DNA from: Pycnopodia helianthoides
Taxonomy: Eukaryota > Echinodermata > Asteroidea > Forcipulatida > Asteriidae
Reading direction: 5' to 3'
Length of the DNA: 64,000 nucleotides
Assembly: GCA_032158295.1 (NCBI GenBank)
Contig: CM063246.1
Span: 9,177,608-9,241,607, forward strand
The position numbers and the translations under genes were made by a program. Positions 22,422 through 35,335 of this stretch are shown piece after piece; the stretch's first letter is position 1, and the number at the start of each line of letters is the position of its first letter. Under the pieces are notes generated by a model, which saw nothing but the letters and a program-made list of their open reading frames with translations, had not been told where the DNA came from and searched no databases.

Positions 22422-25400
22422 TGGGTATGTTCAGAGACCCTAGAACAGTAACACTAACCCTGACCCATAACAGCACCGTAGACTGCGTTGGTAGCGGGTT
22501 TCGATTCAGTTGAGTGTATTACAAATTATTGATTCGCCTCAGGTTTTTTTTCAAGGACCATGTTTTTCTTCTCTCGAATTTTTGGCATGATAATTACCAT
22601 GTAGAGCCGAGAGAAACTCAAAAGGACGAACAAATTACTCAGATACACTGAACCATCAGTTGGGACTGGTTCTACAGTTGGGACGACTCCAAAGTTTGGA
22701 CAGAACATGCTGGTTATGTAAATAATATACTCTCCGTGTGGTTTTATTCCCATTTGGTATCCACTCAATCGAAACCAGGTAGTGTTACAAAGCGTTGTTG
22801 CTGTGGAAACATATTGCCTTCGCATCATAACAAAACGGTCAGAAAATGGCTCACATCTACATGTACATAGAAAAGCCATTCATGAGCAAACGAGCTGAGC
22901 AAAATTAAGCAGACACATCGCAATACGCGCCAAAAAGTAAACTGAACCGAGTACTATAGAGTGATACCCCGAGAATTGAATGCAAAGTGAAACTGCATGA
23001 CGTCATAAATTAGCGACAAGTAACACGCCCACACTGTGGGCCAAAGTTGAACCCGCTGTGCACAAAACGAGCAATGTAGTATATTATTCGACCTCCTTTG
23101 CTGGTACCCAGTTCTGTTTAAAGCGAGATTTAAAAAGTGCAGAGGTTCTTGTGTGCTTATTACTTTACATCACGTTTCGTTCATGGACACTGATCGAGGC
23201 ACCCGCTAAGGTCCAATACAATCAACAACAACAAATATATGTATATCACATTTTGTGAAAAATCAACTTCTTGTTTATCTCGTTTACTTCATGAGTATAT
23301 ATGAGAAAACCGGCCGGACTCCATCTTGGAAAAAAGGGTGCCCTCTGTTTGTGAGCGTAACTTGTGGAGGTCAACAAATGCAGGGCACACTGAACAACCC
23401 TTGCTCTGTCGAACAACCATCCCTAAAGTCACGACCTTCGACAAATATTTGATTTACATAAATAGATGTGGGTTCCAGAATTATTTATATGTAAGGCTTT
23501 GTACGTGTTTGGTTCTGTCAGTATTTTAAGTGGTGTATTTTTTCTACAATCATTGCAGACTTTTGGTGTTGTAACTCCAGTCCCTCCATGTTCCAGTGAG
23601 ACTGGAATGATGATGGCCGTGCACGTTAAGTTATAGTAGCAACCTTTTATGGCACGTATAGATTTTGCAAATGTTTTTACTTCTTCAAGTTCACAAACAT
23701 GCCTGCCGCACTATATACCTTTCAATGTGTTAGACTGGTGAATATTGACGAGTTTGTAACTGGACATCGTGAATTCCAAGTGTCTTACGTCATACATAGA
23801 GTATACCATGGTTTTATAGCTGCAGCTACTCATTAATTTAATCATTATTTCAATGTAATCAAACCAAGTTTGGCCGGAGGGGGAAATAAGCTCTGTACAT
23901 AAATCGCTGTATAATTATCAGTCACAACATGGATGGAGGTGACAAAGCCATATATTCACAAGGTGTATAAAAATGAATATAACCTCAGTTTGGTCGCCTA
24001 GAAATGCACTAGACTGGTGGCCCATTTCGAAACTAATTGCTCCCGCCGTTAAAACCAAAACCAAAGACCAAAGACCAAGAACGAAGCCGAAGTCCACAGA
24101 CGAAAACCAAAGACGAAGCCGAAGTCAAAGATGAAGCCGTGGCTTCTAGGGGGAAAAGGGTATGGGGTAGAAGCCCCGCCATCTTGAAGTTGAAGATGCT
24201 AAGAATTAAAGGAACTTGCAATACCAAAATATTTGATGCAAGTGTTAAACTTTCTCAAGGGCTCCTAGCTGAAAGACTACAGTTTTTAATGTAATGTTGT
24301 TATCAAATCCAGTAATATATGTGAACATTTTTTTTTTTAGTTGTAGCATGGAGGGGGTGGGGGGAGGAATCGGACCTTCTTGAATACTGCACTTAATTGC
24401 AACTCGGTTACTTCGGTAGCGCCCCTTTATGGTAGTCAAGGTCACATCATTATTGTACAACAAGGTGACGTGCTGCTTATGATCACACAGAATATTATTA
24501 AAAAAACACGATAAGGTTATGTCAATGGTACCTTATTCCTAGACCAACTTTCAAACAACGTTGTTTGCATATTTCACACGTCAATGTTCTGAACAAGAAA
24601 CTGAACATGGTATGGTTATGACACTGGCTGCCAGGTTAGGATCTCGCAGTACAACGTGTACAGTTATTAGTAAAACGTGTACATAATATACGTGTAAATA
24701 CATTGTACACGTGCATATACTGTAAACACATTGTGTGGTCATGCCACACCCAATTCAAGCGAGGGCATCAAGCAAGAGCATCAGAATAAGACAACTCGAC
24801 ATTCGACAATACGTTTTGCCATAGGTGACCTATTTGAAATCATGTTATGGGTCGGGTTGGGGTTGGTCTGACACTTCATGGTCACTTGGTCTGCAACGGC
24901 TGGAATTTGTTATCCGCTGCAATCAGAAACTCATAGGCAAGATTTTACATGCTCTATCGCTATGCTCATACATAGCATAGAGCAAGGAACAGCTCATAGC
25001 AACTACCAATAGGCCATTTGAAATAACCGTCATTGGTGCCCAAACGTGTTCAAGAAATACTTTTAATAAAATTCATGTTGGATTGAGTCCTTGATGAAGT
25101 GGCAATGCCGATGGCTATATATATTCACAAGGCCGGAGGGTGGGTCGGGGTCGAGTGCCTGAAATATTGTCACTGGGTCACCGGCATAAAAGTTTGCTAT
25201 GTTCTACAGCCCTATTTACATGTACATTGTACAGTGTACAAAGTACATGTACAAATGTACATTGTGCCTCATTTTATGCTTTCACATTGTGGTTTACAAC
25301 CATATCCCTACATTGCGGGTGTCAGCTAGCTACCAGGACAGGTATGATGGAACCGTTGAACGTATGTGGAAGCATAAACGAAGAAAGAAAAGAATTCCTC

Positions 25401-27142
25401 CATGGAGCCACGGTTTCAAAAGCTCGTGTTGCTGTTTGGTGAAACTTGACCAATACTCAGCGGGTTGTAAAATCGTATCTCGCCCCCCCCCCCCGGCACA
25501 ATCTATTTTATCAAACCATTGCCCAGTCTATCTGAAGGTTATTTGTTGACTCAGGAATTCTTCGTGAGCCGACCCTCGGGGAAGAAGGGGCCGGCCCGAA
25601 GTAATTTGCAGCAAAAGTAACGTGAGAAGAAAAGAAAAAAATCCACAATTTATTCCAGCAAATATCTTGGTCAGTTGAACTTGACTTCGACCCGGAAAGT
25701 CACTATAATAATGCTGTTGCGTGTGTCGTAAATATAATCTGTCTGAATGCAAAACAATTTCAACACATAAACTTCGAAAATTACTTTTTTTTACAATAAT
25801 TTACACTGCCAAAGTACGCCCATATGACTAGAGTATGTATCTCTAAAATGTTTCAACGGTTTGACAGAAACATGAATTTGTTTGCAGATTTTTAGGGAGA
25901 CCCCAAACATGATGAAACGTCAAGGGGTCAGTGACAGCCGCTGGTAAACAAATTCCTGAAGTTTCCTTCACTGATATTGTAATGTTTTCCGGCTGTCTTA
26001 CTTCCTGAGTTACATGCAGGACATTACAACTTCGACGAGAAGGCCAAATTTCATCATGTTTCGCAATGGACGTGCGAAATGTACTGCCACTCACTACACG
26101 GGGTCATCATGCACGGTGCTTCGTTGTAAGACTATAGACTGGGAACGGAACTTCTACTGTGGCGCGGCAATGGAGAAGGCACATGACATGCATTTCCACC
26201 GAACCGAAAGTGCAAGAAAGGAATGGTTGTAAAACTTAATGCTATTTCTCTATCCGACCTAAGGTGACGGTTGACTCTTTTGAATTTACTGATAACAAAT
26301 ACCATTTTCCCCCCTTTTCATCAATATTTTTGGGTCAAGAAGGATATCGTTTTAGTGCGACAATCATTTTCTCACTAGTGAAGGAAATTCACTTTCGATC
26401 GTTAACCTCCCAACAGAAGAAAAACACACCCACACTATAACCTTCACAAATCAATCGAAACTCTTTGTTAAGTTGATTGTGACGTCAACGGAAATCTGCA
26501 TGTACAAAATGCCCTTATTTTCATAAAATAGTATCGAAATGAAAGTTAGCCCTATGTAGGACCATGGAGGTAGGACCGACTTTGCCACTAAATCCCAAGA
26601 CTAGTGTAGACCTAAAGCAATTGCACTCGGGCACAGTCTGTTTCTTATTTCACGAGCATTCGTGATATAAATAGATATATTGCTAGACGCTATAGCTCAT
26701 TTATTGCCCACCATGCAGATTTCAAAAACATACAAATTCGATTTCCATTGCCAAGGTAAAATAAAAGTTATACAATGAATAAGGAGTAAAAATGGCCACG
26801 GCAGAAAATTCAACGAGCTGCACCAAATAACCATTGTGCCTAAACACTATAGCTTGAACTGACTTTACGAAAAGGTCAAAGGTTAAAGGCAATGATGAGG
26901 ACCAAGGAAACGTGATGCTTGATGTAAACAGTGAGGCACTGTTGTGCATGGTTAGTGCATATAGAAAGGTGTTAGCATGGAGGCCCCGCAGCCGGGGCAA
27001 GAACATTTCGTAGAGTTAACCCACTTCTGTTAACACATAGTTAGTTTAAACTTTCACCAAACTTTAGTCTAATGTATATGTTTGGGATTGTACATGTACG
27101 TGTAGTTGTGGACGTGTATAGAAATTTGGGATTGATGACTTT
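22422..27142. other. 4.7-kb stretch without a recognised gene
   Basis: Open frames stay below 120 codons and none shows a known domain. Seen here: a low-complexity patch of AAAGAC/GAAGCCGAAG words at 24045-24140, GTAC/ACATGT-rich alternating sequence at 24640-24730 and 25210-25265, and poly-C at 25484-25494. Confidence 0.45.
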
Positions 27143-27911
27143 CCGGTGTCATTCCAAAAAGTGTCCGGTACCAAATGGTGTACAGGTGTATGTGCAAAAT
27201 GAACTGGCACAGGAATGGACAGTATTTCGCGGGGCGTAACCGAACGGTATTTGACAACAAATGGAAAGTATTTGCCTAGAACTTACTGGACAGTATTTGA
27301 CAAAAATGGTCGGCAGGAATGGACAGTATTTGACAGAAGTTAACGGACGTAGGCTGTAAATGGACAGCATTTGGCAAGAAAGTATCGGGCACTTGACTGG
27401 GGGTTCCTTGCTCTATAGGCTTAAGTTTATCCACTTTCTGCCATGATAACCTTAAAATCACAAATTATTTCAAGTAAATTTAACGCAAAGTTAATGTGAA
27501 AAGTGAAACTGTAAAACGTCTCACGTAAAAACAGACAAGGATACTTTAATAATATTTTTTAAAAATTTCAAACGAGAGAAACTCAACATAATTCTGAGTT
27601 GCGTGTTATCTGCATTGTACAGGTTTAAAACTACGAAACAAAATATCGCCATGATGTAGGGGGCCTAGAAAGTGCTAAATGTAAAGATGATGAACTGTTA
27701 AGAATCTTTAAATCACAAATAGTAAGGAAGTAAAAAAAAAAAAATTGTAAACGACAAACTGAGATGAAAAGATATATAACTGAACGACGTCTAATTAATT
27801 TTGGCAAGGCTCAGTAAACAATGTGACGTCATGGACGCATGACCAATCTTATCACGGTATGCTAATGAGCGGACACTATTTGGCAGCGAACACTTTTTGG
27901 AATGACACCGG
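27143..27911. mobile_element. DNA element with CCGGTGTCATTCC ends and internal short repeats
   Basis: The left end CCGGTGTCATTCCAAAAAGT and the right end are exact inverted copies over about 22 bp, with similarity continuing (CCAAATGGTGT vs CCAAATAGTGT). The left third contains repeated (A/T)GGACAGTATTTG words at 27219, 27292, 27321 and 27361. No transposase frame. Confidence 0.7.
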
Positions 27912-28172
27912 GTCCAATTTCATGGCTCTGCTTACCGTGAGCGAAGAATCGGCGCTTGCGGAAGCAGAGAATTCCGCGCTTACGTCAAGCGTATTTCACT
28001 CCGGGTTAGCGGGGTGAATTTTGGCTTGTGCGCGTGCGTACTCCACGTTACTAGGCATTCTACGCTTACACAGCTATAAGCGCAGAATGAAATTCGGCGC
28101 TTGCCGTGCAAGCGGAGAATGGTGATCGTTAGCGCAGAATTCGGCGGTTAGCAGAGCCATGAAATTGGGCCC
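27910..28172. mobile_element. Family G-like MITE (GGGYCCAATTTCATGG)
   Basis: GGGTCCAATTTCATGGCTCT at the left and the complement AGAGCCATGAAATTGGGCCC at the right. The arms contain many GCGCTTGCGG/GCGCAGAAT words. It starts exactly where the 27143-27911 element ends. Confidence 0.72.
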
Positions 28173-28293
28173 GGTCAGCCTGACATCGCCCGAGTGTACA
28201 TCGAGTAAATACACACTTGAAACTACAGGCCTATACATCCATGTCCTGCAATACCTTCATAATTGAACTTTTACCACAATATGATTAGATTAA

Positions 28294-28677
28294 AGGAACA
28301 TTACAGAATAGGTTTTGCTCACAAAACAGTTGCTGGCAGTGTAAGCACTTTATGTAATCCACCTTATACATAAACTGACAAACCTGTAGAAGTTTGAGAT
28401 CGATCGGCCATCTGGGTCACGAGAAAATAGTGAAAAACCGATTACACATTTGCATGAAATCATATAGATTCAACAAATGAATAAAACGCTCACTGAGCGA
28501 TAAACTCCAATCGGAAAATTAGTTTATTCATTTCTCATCAAATATGACATTTCAGACAGAAATATTTCCAGGGATGTTTTCTACTATCATCATCATTAGA
28601 TCGTGTAAGTTTTATGTAAATCTGTGATCAAAAGTATATTTTACAAGTTTTTTTCTTACCAATTCTGTAATGTTCCT
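28294..28677 (-). mobile_element. Kolobok-like MITE, family K, complete copy
   Basis: TTAA at 28290-28293 and 28678-28681, AGG/CCT ends, full body. Confidence 0.87.
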
Positions 28678-28750
28678 TTAACTATAGACGAATTTTCAAT
28701 CATAAAAGCTCACTGTCTTATAATGCATGAGTTGTGTTAAACCGACAGCG

Positions 28751-28978
28751 TCATCGCTGAACTTTGCATTGTGGGTAAAATGGATGGGTTTGTTTATAGC
28801 TGTTGATGGCTTCATGAAAACTGTATTCAGGTGGTAACCATGGTGAGAATATTGAAGCTGCACTTGCAAATTGCAACCATCTACCACCATTATACATTCT
28901 TTCCACACAATGGCGATATCGAACAGCCTCCTCACGGTCAGAAGCACCACATGAACCGGGCACGTTCTCTTAAAGATA
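28751..28978 (-). CDS. Possible unrecognised coding exon
   Basis: A minus-strand frame begins after TCTTTAAGAG (possible acceptor), reads NVPGSCGASDREEAVRYRHC, continues with WLPPEYSFHEAINSYKQTHP and ends KVQR then TGA. Composition is protein-like (aromatic and charged residues mixed, no low complexity), but a second open frame overlaps it and I do not recognise the family. It could also be part of an unclassified mobile element lying between two MITEs. Confidence 0.25.
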
Positions 28979-29177
28979 TTTATTGCTCATAAAATGGTAG
29001 CTAAGCAAAACATTTTCAGGGGAAATTAGTCATAAACAATGATAGTGACAATTATTCTGATCGTCTGTTTTTTCTTAACAACATATTTAAATCCATGTGC
29101 TTAGAGCATCAGTTTCATGTTGCCACCAGCAGAAGTCTTGATGATGGCATGCTTGATTAATTTTCTCGGTTAAAAAA

Positions 29178-29535
29178 AGGCAGGATTATACTTTTGGTAA
29201 TTGTCACAGATTATTATCCTCACTTTGTGTATTCCAACACATGCATGAAATACCAAACCCGTCGGAAAATTTGGGCTCAAGATGTCATCGAAGGCGCAAG
29301 AAAATAATGAAAGAAAAATCACCCTTCTTGTATAGAATAGTGGGCTTTCAACTGAAGCCTTTCTCAGATTCAAGCATTTTAGTGAAACAATTACTTCTTT
29401 CTCAAAAACTACATTAGTCAAAGGGAGTCGTTTCTCACAATGTTTTATACTATCAGCAGCTCTCAGGTGCTCTTTACCAAGAAACCTATTATGGTAATGT
29501 ATTTCTTCAGTAATTACCAAAAGTATCCACTGCCT
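29178..29535 (+). mobile_element. Family P-like MITE
   Basis: AGGCAGGATTATACTTTTGG at the left, CAAAAGTATCCACTGCCT at the right. Inner order matches 53684-54032. Flanks AAAA/TTAG, so the target duplication has decayed. Confidence 0.72.
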
Positions 29536-29554
29536 TTAGAGAAAATAAGAGGAC

Positions 29555-30235
29555 TGGAGATACAAATATAAGCTCCACTATGTTTCAGAAAAGTTTCCAC
29601 ATAGACTATGCAACATGTGATATCACATGTTTAAAAATAAGCCACGGAGACTTTACTTTCTGCAGGCAAGATTTGTACACAGCTCAATGGAAGAAAGCAT
29701 TAAATCCTATAGTAATGGAGATTGCATGTGGTCTGATTTTTATCGACTTTTGAAATGGAAACGGAGTAACAGCTCAAAAACTTGTTCAACCGCTACTTTT
29801 TTAACACTTGAATTTATGTGCAAATTGTAACAGCAAATGTAAAATTTCCCGTATAACCAGTGTAGTGTCTTGCCTACCAGAAAGGCCCTGGAATGTACAA
29901 GGTCACTCTTTTTGTAAGCGAAGGTTACATTGGTGTATTGGACGACAGAAGTGTTGGGTAAGAGGTTTTAATTATACATTCTTGTCACTTTTCATTATAA
30001 AGTATGTACTGATTGTCATGACTTGATATTACATTTTTAAAGTTGCATTGCCTGATAAGGTCAACAAATTTGTTAAATTGTTAAAATTTTATTTAACGGG
30101 GCAGGAATAATTATTAGCTTTCATTTTGATACCTTGAACGGCAAAGATTAGTGGCAATAAATTAATCCTCAGACTTATGACGTACAAAATTTACATGTTG
30201 CATGCAGCAGTCGAGCTGCAAATATTGATTGCTTA
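29555..30235 (+). repeat. ~650-bp dispersed repeat, copy 1
   Basis: It runs in the same order as 49600-50225: AGCTC(C/T)AC(T)TTGTTTCAG, CTGCAGGCA, CAGCTCAATGGAAGAAA, TTATGTGCAAATT, TAAATTGTTAAAATTTTATT, AATCCTCAGACTTATGACGT. The class is unknown and no long frame is preserved. Confidence 0.7.
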
Positions 30236-30309
30236 TACACAGTGTGTGAACAATACTGAGTATCAAGTACATGTACATGTACATGTATGTTATGTACCCG
30301 AGAACAATG

Positions 30310-30405
30310 TATTGTACAATCAGCAGCACTCAGGTGCTCCTTATCAAGTAATGTTTATGGTAATGCATTTCTTGAGTAATTACCAAAAGTATCCACTGCC
30401 TTTAA
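30310..30405 (+). mobile_element. Family P-like MITE, 3' fragment
   Basis: CAGCAGCACTCAGGTGCTCC and TAATTACCAAAAGTATCCAC, then TGCCTTTAA, match the 3' end of 29178-29535. Confidence 0.65.
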
Positions 30406-30885
30406 GAACATAACAATAATGGAAAATCTCCACAGACGCTTGTATAATATAGCCACAGACGATTGGCTAATATATATAGGAACAATAATATTGTATTTTC
30501 CTTCCTGCTCGTGGTGGTTGGCGTGACACACTCGTGTTGAACAGTTAAACTGAATAAACAAGACGAAAATAGAAGCCCGCAAAATTGCACAACCATTGGG
30601 AAAATGGGGAGACCAACGTATAACGTTAAATACGAAGACCAAGGCTTGAATTTTTACCAACGGGTTAACCCAGCATTTGAGCAATTAAACGGAGAAAACT
30701 GTTAAATTCGTTGATTTCAAGATTTACTGAATTCACGTAACATCATCACCCCAGTCTTGTTTGCGCCATTTGAGGGAGTCCGTTTCTTATCTCCTCTGTA
30801 GACTGTGCAAACAAAAATATTTAGGCAACGTACCCACAACTGATCTGTACATGTAATTTGACTTCTAAATGAAAATATCATTGAT

Positions 30886-31100
30886 CTCCATCAATATTAA
30901 TGGAGATCAATGGAACGTAAACATTGACGTCACCATGCCGCCATCTCAGAAAAAATGATGAATAAACAATGGGAACCGCATCTTGTACGCGTGGCGCATG
31001 ACGGGACAATGAGCAACCTTCCTTTACCCCTGCCCGAGTGCGCCCAACCCAAAATGACGTCACGTGCATAAAAGGTCTGGTTTAACCATATAGTTGGAAA
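30886..31100. promoter_or_regulatory. Promoter-like cluster: two CREs, E-box, TATA-like box
   Basis: TGACGTCA occurs at about 30928 and 31054, the second fused to CACGTG and followed by CATAAAAGG about 15 bp later on the plus strand. A CCGCCATCT (YY1-like) word lies beside the first. The gene served is not identifiable here. The palindrome TTGATCTCCAT...ATGGAGATCAA lies at 30889-30911. Confidence 0.35.
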
Positions 31101-32100
31101 AAAGTGTAACCATTGGTTGCTCTTAAAACCTGGAACAAAAGGTAGAGTGTAGAAGTATTTTGTGAAAAAAAGTTTTCATCTTATTAAAGAAAATAATGAC
31201 TGCATTAATATTGGCCCATTATGTAACATCAACACAGGCGAAAATTTCAAATTCAAGGTATGATGTGCGGGTACCCTGAACCCACTCCTCCATGCATACA
31301 CATTGCTCATTATATGGGGCAAATGGGTTAAAACGATTACATAACAAGCTGAATATGTGAAGGATCCATGGTTGACTGAGTGCATCTATGTATACGATCT
31401 ACATATTGATATTAATACGAGTTCATGCAAAAGGGACCGGGCAATAAAAGCAACGCATGCAACAGATGTTAAGCTATTATATGACCCAGTGTACCGAGTG
31501 TCATGTTATTCTTGTATACAGTAAAAGAAGGTGGGGCTGCTTGAGGCTACTTCGGCCACGACCTTGGTGCATCAATTATGAGTGTGTGAACCCATAGTAG
31601 ATCCCTTCAAAGCAATTCAGATACAACCTACATGTACATGTACATACATGTACATCACTTTGCACAGGTTTCGATCCTGTGACAGCAAACACAGAGCTAC
31701 AGGATGCTGTGTGGAATTCTTCACCGAAGGTCATGCACACCCATGATTTAACACGCGCATGGGTAACTTTATGCAAAATAGTAGTAGCCGCAATACGCTC
31801 TCACGCACAATGGGGCGCCCGACTCAGTAGCCCGCGTTCACATACATGTACATGTACACATACAGGCAGCGCCTGCATATGCTGCATGAATCATCGTCTA
31901 GTCTGCACGCTACAATGATAACGAACACGCCTTGTTTTTTTAAAGTTTCCCGAAGCATGCATTTTAGAGCTAACCGTAAATTTAAAATCAAATGCTACCC
32001 GAAAATAAAACATGAAGAACATAATTTTAGGTGGGGGGGGGGTGTATATTAATTTCCATCCCCCTGTTCCTTGCCTTAGCCTAGAAACACCGTCCAACCA
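31101..32100. other. Unassigned; ACATGT repeats
   Basis: Short ACATGTAC runs at 31628-31655 and 31842-31858, and a poly-G run near 32032. No gene recognised. Confidence 0.4.
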
Positions 32101-34220
32101 AACTGTGACAGTTTAGAATAGGATCGTGAAAACGAAAAACTGAACTTCTGTCAGGAATGTTGTGATTTAATGCTACTTGAGACTGAAATAGTACTCTGAA
32201 AGATTGGTACTTGTGTCATGCCATACTTGTATGAACCATAAAGCTCTATGTATGGACATTAAATCAGTGAACTTTTGGATTCAAATTAATCTCTATTCGT
32301 TTTTAGATAATTACCAATTATGCACTTTGTCTTGAATTGAATCTGCAATTTAATCTATGTTAGACAGATTAAGATTTGTTGAGTGTAAATAAATCAGTCG
32401 GGGGTTATTTTCGATGTCCTAAAAGTATCTAAATGAGTCGGATAAACTTAACCATGATTTAACTGTACACGATTGAACTAGGATACATTCTTCTGAGAAC
32501 AGGGGGAGGGGGGGGGGACAATCAGAAAATTTAAAACAATGAAACCAATTTGTGATTCATTGGTATGGACATAAATCAGCTAATATTTCATCCTTCTTCC
32601 TTCCTAGTTAGTAGTTGAATTGAATTTCACTTTGTCTGACATGGATGTACTGTATGGGTATTGGGAAATGAACACAAAACACTATACACAAAATGAAAGC
32701 AATCTGGTAGATCATACTTTTGTTTAGTGAAAACTAATAGAGACAAGGCATTTAATGACACTTTAATGAGTACTTTATCTAAAACAACACACTTGGAAAT
32801 ACATTAGTCAGTTTCCATGAGATGTGTTTATGTTTGAGTTGTTTCATTCCAATGGTACTGTTGAACAGTGGAAACAAAGCTACCTTGATATTATAACAGC
32901 CATTTTCCAACAGATAATGTTTGTTTTCACCAGCGAGTGCAAAGTAAAAACTCACATTTCCAGAGGGGAAATGCTATCACAGGATGTACTCCCCCGCCCC
33001 AAAGTTGCCATTTTCCAACGACCCCCAATTATATTACTATCACACAGTGTCAATCTAAGTTGTCATGCCACCATAGCTTCCAGCAATGACTTAGGGGTCA
33101 TGCTTTAAGATCAAAATACCATCAACAGTACGAGTTGCTTGTTTTGGGTTATTCTTCTCTAGTCTACATACATATTGAACAGTCACTTCTATGGAGAATT
33201 ACAGTCACACACTGGAAAAAAAACAAACAGAAATTTAGGGTCCTTCAATTTCTTAATCAAACATGGAATATGGTTAAACACATAACTGACTTGGAGCATT
33301 TGTATTTATTTCCCCCAACGTTTTCTCATCCCTATAGTTTTCAATGGGGCTACATGTTTGACCGTGGAGGTAGACCAACAGAGGTCTTGTACTGTCAATA
33401 AAAAGTAGTGTTGTAAAGCAAACTATGTAAACAACCAATCTAGGCCAAATATGAAGCTGCTTTTACAACAAAAATTATGGCCTGACACCTGGCAAGCTCA
33501 TTTGCTTTAGTAAACGGGGAACCATTCAAGCAATGACCACATTTCACATGACCATCTGGCTGGTAACTTGCTCCTGCTGCCAAGTAAGACTTCTAATGTT
33601 CTTAGGAAATTAGTCTGGTCATGGAGGAAGGAAATATGGTCTGGTGTAGCAGCTTCAGTTTTGATCTAGATTTCTTATGATTAATATAATTTGTATCTGA
33701 CTGGCATTTTTTCAGCCACAGGTCTTCATATACATAACTAGTACTGGAAAAAACAAAGGACGTCTGCAAGTTAACAATACCTGAACTGCCAATACATTGT
33801 ACCTGCCTATAGTTACATGCATCTTTGACACACACTTTAACAACATTGTCAAACATTGTGTCAGTATATAATACAGTAAATTAAATGAAAATATAAAAAG
33901 TACCATGAGTAAAATATAGAGTACCAAACACCGTTTCTTGATTCTTTTTTAAAAAAATGTTGAGTTTAAGGCATATCACATTAAAAAGTTCTGCTTTCCG
34001 GTAGCATCAACAGTCTACTGTAAGTATACTACAGTCTTGAAAGAACACTTCAGAAATGAGAGTACATCTAGCATGTGAACAGTTTCAAGCAAAAGTGCCC
34101 TGTACAAAAACTCTCAACAAGAAAACACCAAAATTTGTTCAGTGTTTCACTTAAAATATTTAGTGCTATCCAGTACTGCCTTGATATTGTTCATGATGCA
34201 TGTACTGGAGATGTAAATCT

Positions 34221-34337
34221 AACCACGGTTGGCCAAAGCAAAATAGTAACAACCACAGTTGGCCAAAGCAAAATAGTAACAACCACAGTTGGCCAAAGCA
34301 AAATAGTAACAACCACAGTTGGCCAAAGCAAAATAGT
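34221..34337. repeat. 30-bp tandem repeat, four units
   Basis: Units AACCAC(A/G)GTTGGCCAAAGC plus AAAATAGTAAC, at 34221, 34251, 34281 and 34311. Only the first has G at position 7. The unit length is a multiple of three, so both strands stay open across it; this gives a spurious frame. Confidence 0.95.
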
Positions 34338-35011
34338 TTTCTACACTTCAGCCTAAAAACAAACATTGCATTGAGATGAATATATTTCTAGCAAAGTTCT
34401 CTGTCCAACAGTCATAAATTCCCAAAACAAAGTACCCAGCAAGTAGCACAGTGTTGTGTGTCTACTAGAGTAAAAGGAGTATTATTATACGGTATATCAT
34501 TTAATAGCTAGTCTGTGATGTTACATAAAAAAGCAATTTTATCTACTAGCGATATTGTCCACTATGATTTTACAATTATCAATCAAGGGCGAGGGAGAAA
34601 GAAAGCTTGGCAAGTCCACTGTGTCTTAAGCTTTAGCCTTCAATGAAATAGTATCACAAGCAAAATTTAATTAAAGAAGTTAAAAAGGTTCAACTGTTCC
34701 TTGTCGCAGATCCATAAAACTCAATCACAGGAAAAACTTTTCAAAACGCAAAACACAAACTGGAATTATCAGATTTGAACATTTCAATTGTACTTCACAG
34801 CTACATGTAGATAAGCATAATTATACTCAACATTGCAAATTACACAATTTCTAGAATTTTAACTAGTAGTACATAAAACAGTTGTATTCTTGCTACCTGC
34901 CCCTCTACAATTGGGCCTTCTTTTTCTTCAACAGGTATCCAGACTTTTTTTGTTCTCACTTTCCCAGAATTTTTACTTGGAGTGTCCATGAATTTTGAAA
35001 ACGTGACAACA

Positions 35012-35335
35012 GTTTTCGTGGGGCTAGCCAATCTCATCAAGATTTCCTTGCAGCACTTTATAACCTACTGATCTTAGATGGCGAGTTGTAAACTTGTATT
35101 TATGTTTTGCACTTCGATTTGTAGGAGTCGAGTTGTTAGGGCCATATTTTAATTAGTAGTACTCTCTTTGACAACACTTTTGTTGGGGGCTATCCAATCT
35201 CATTAAGAAATCCTTGAGGCACTTTATAAAATGACTAGTGATTTTAGATGGCGAGTTGTATTTAAGTTTTGCACTTAGGTTTGAAGGAGTTGTTTAGGGC
35301 CACATCTCAATTTAGCTATCACTCTCTACTTGGAA
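35012..35335. repeat. Tandem duplication of ~163 bp
   Basis: Unit 1 from about 35018 and unit 2 from about 35183 share CCAATCTCAT, CTTTATAA, TTAGATGGCGAGTTGTA and TTTTGCACTT in the same order, moderately diverged. Confidence 0.75.

Noticed and set aside
34075..34356. Protein with TTVGQSKIV repeats
   Set aside because: The frame exists only because a 30-bp tandem repeat is a multiple of three; both strands are open and nothing supports translation.
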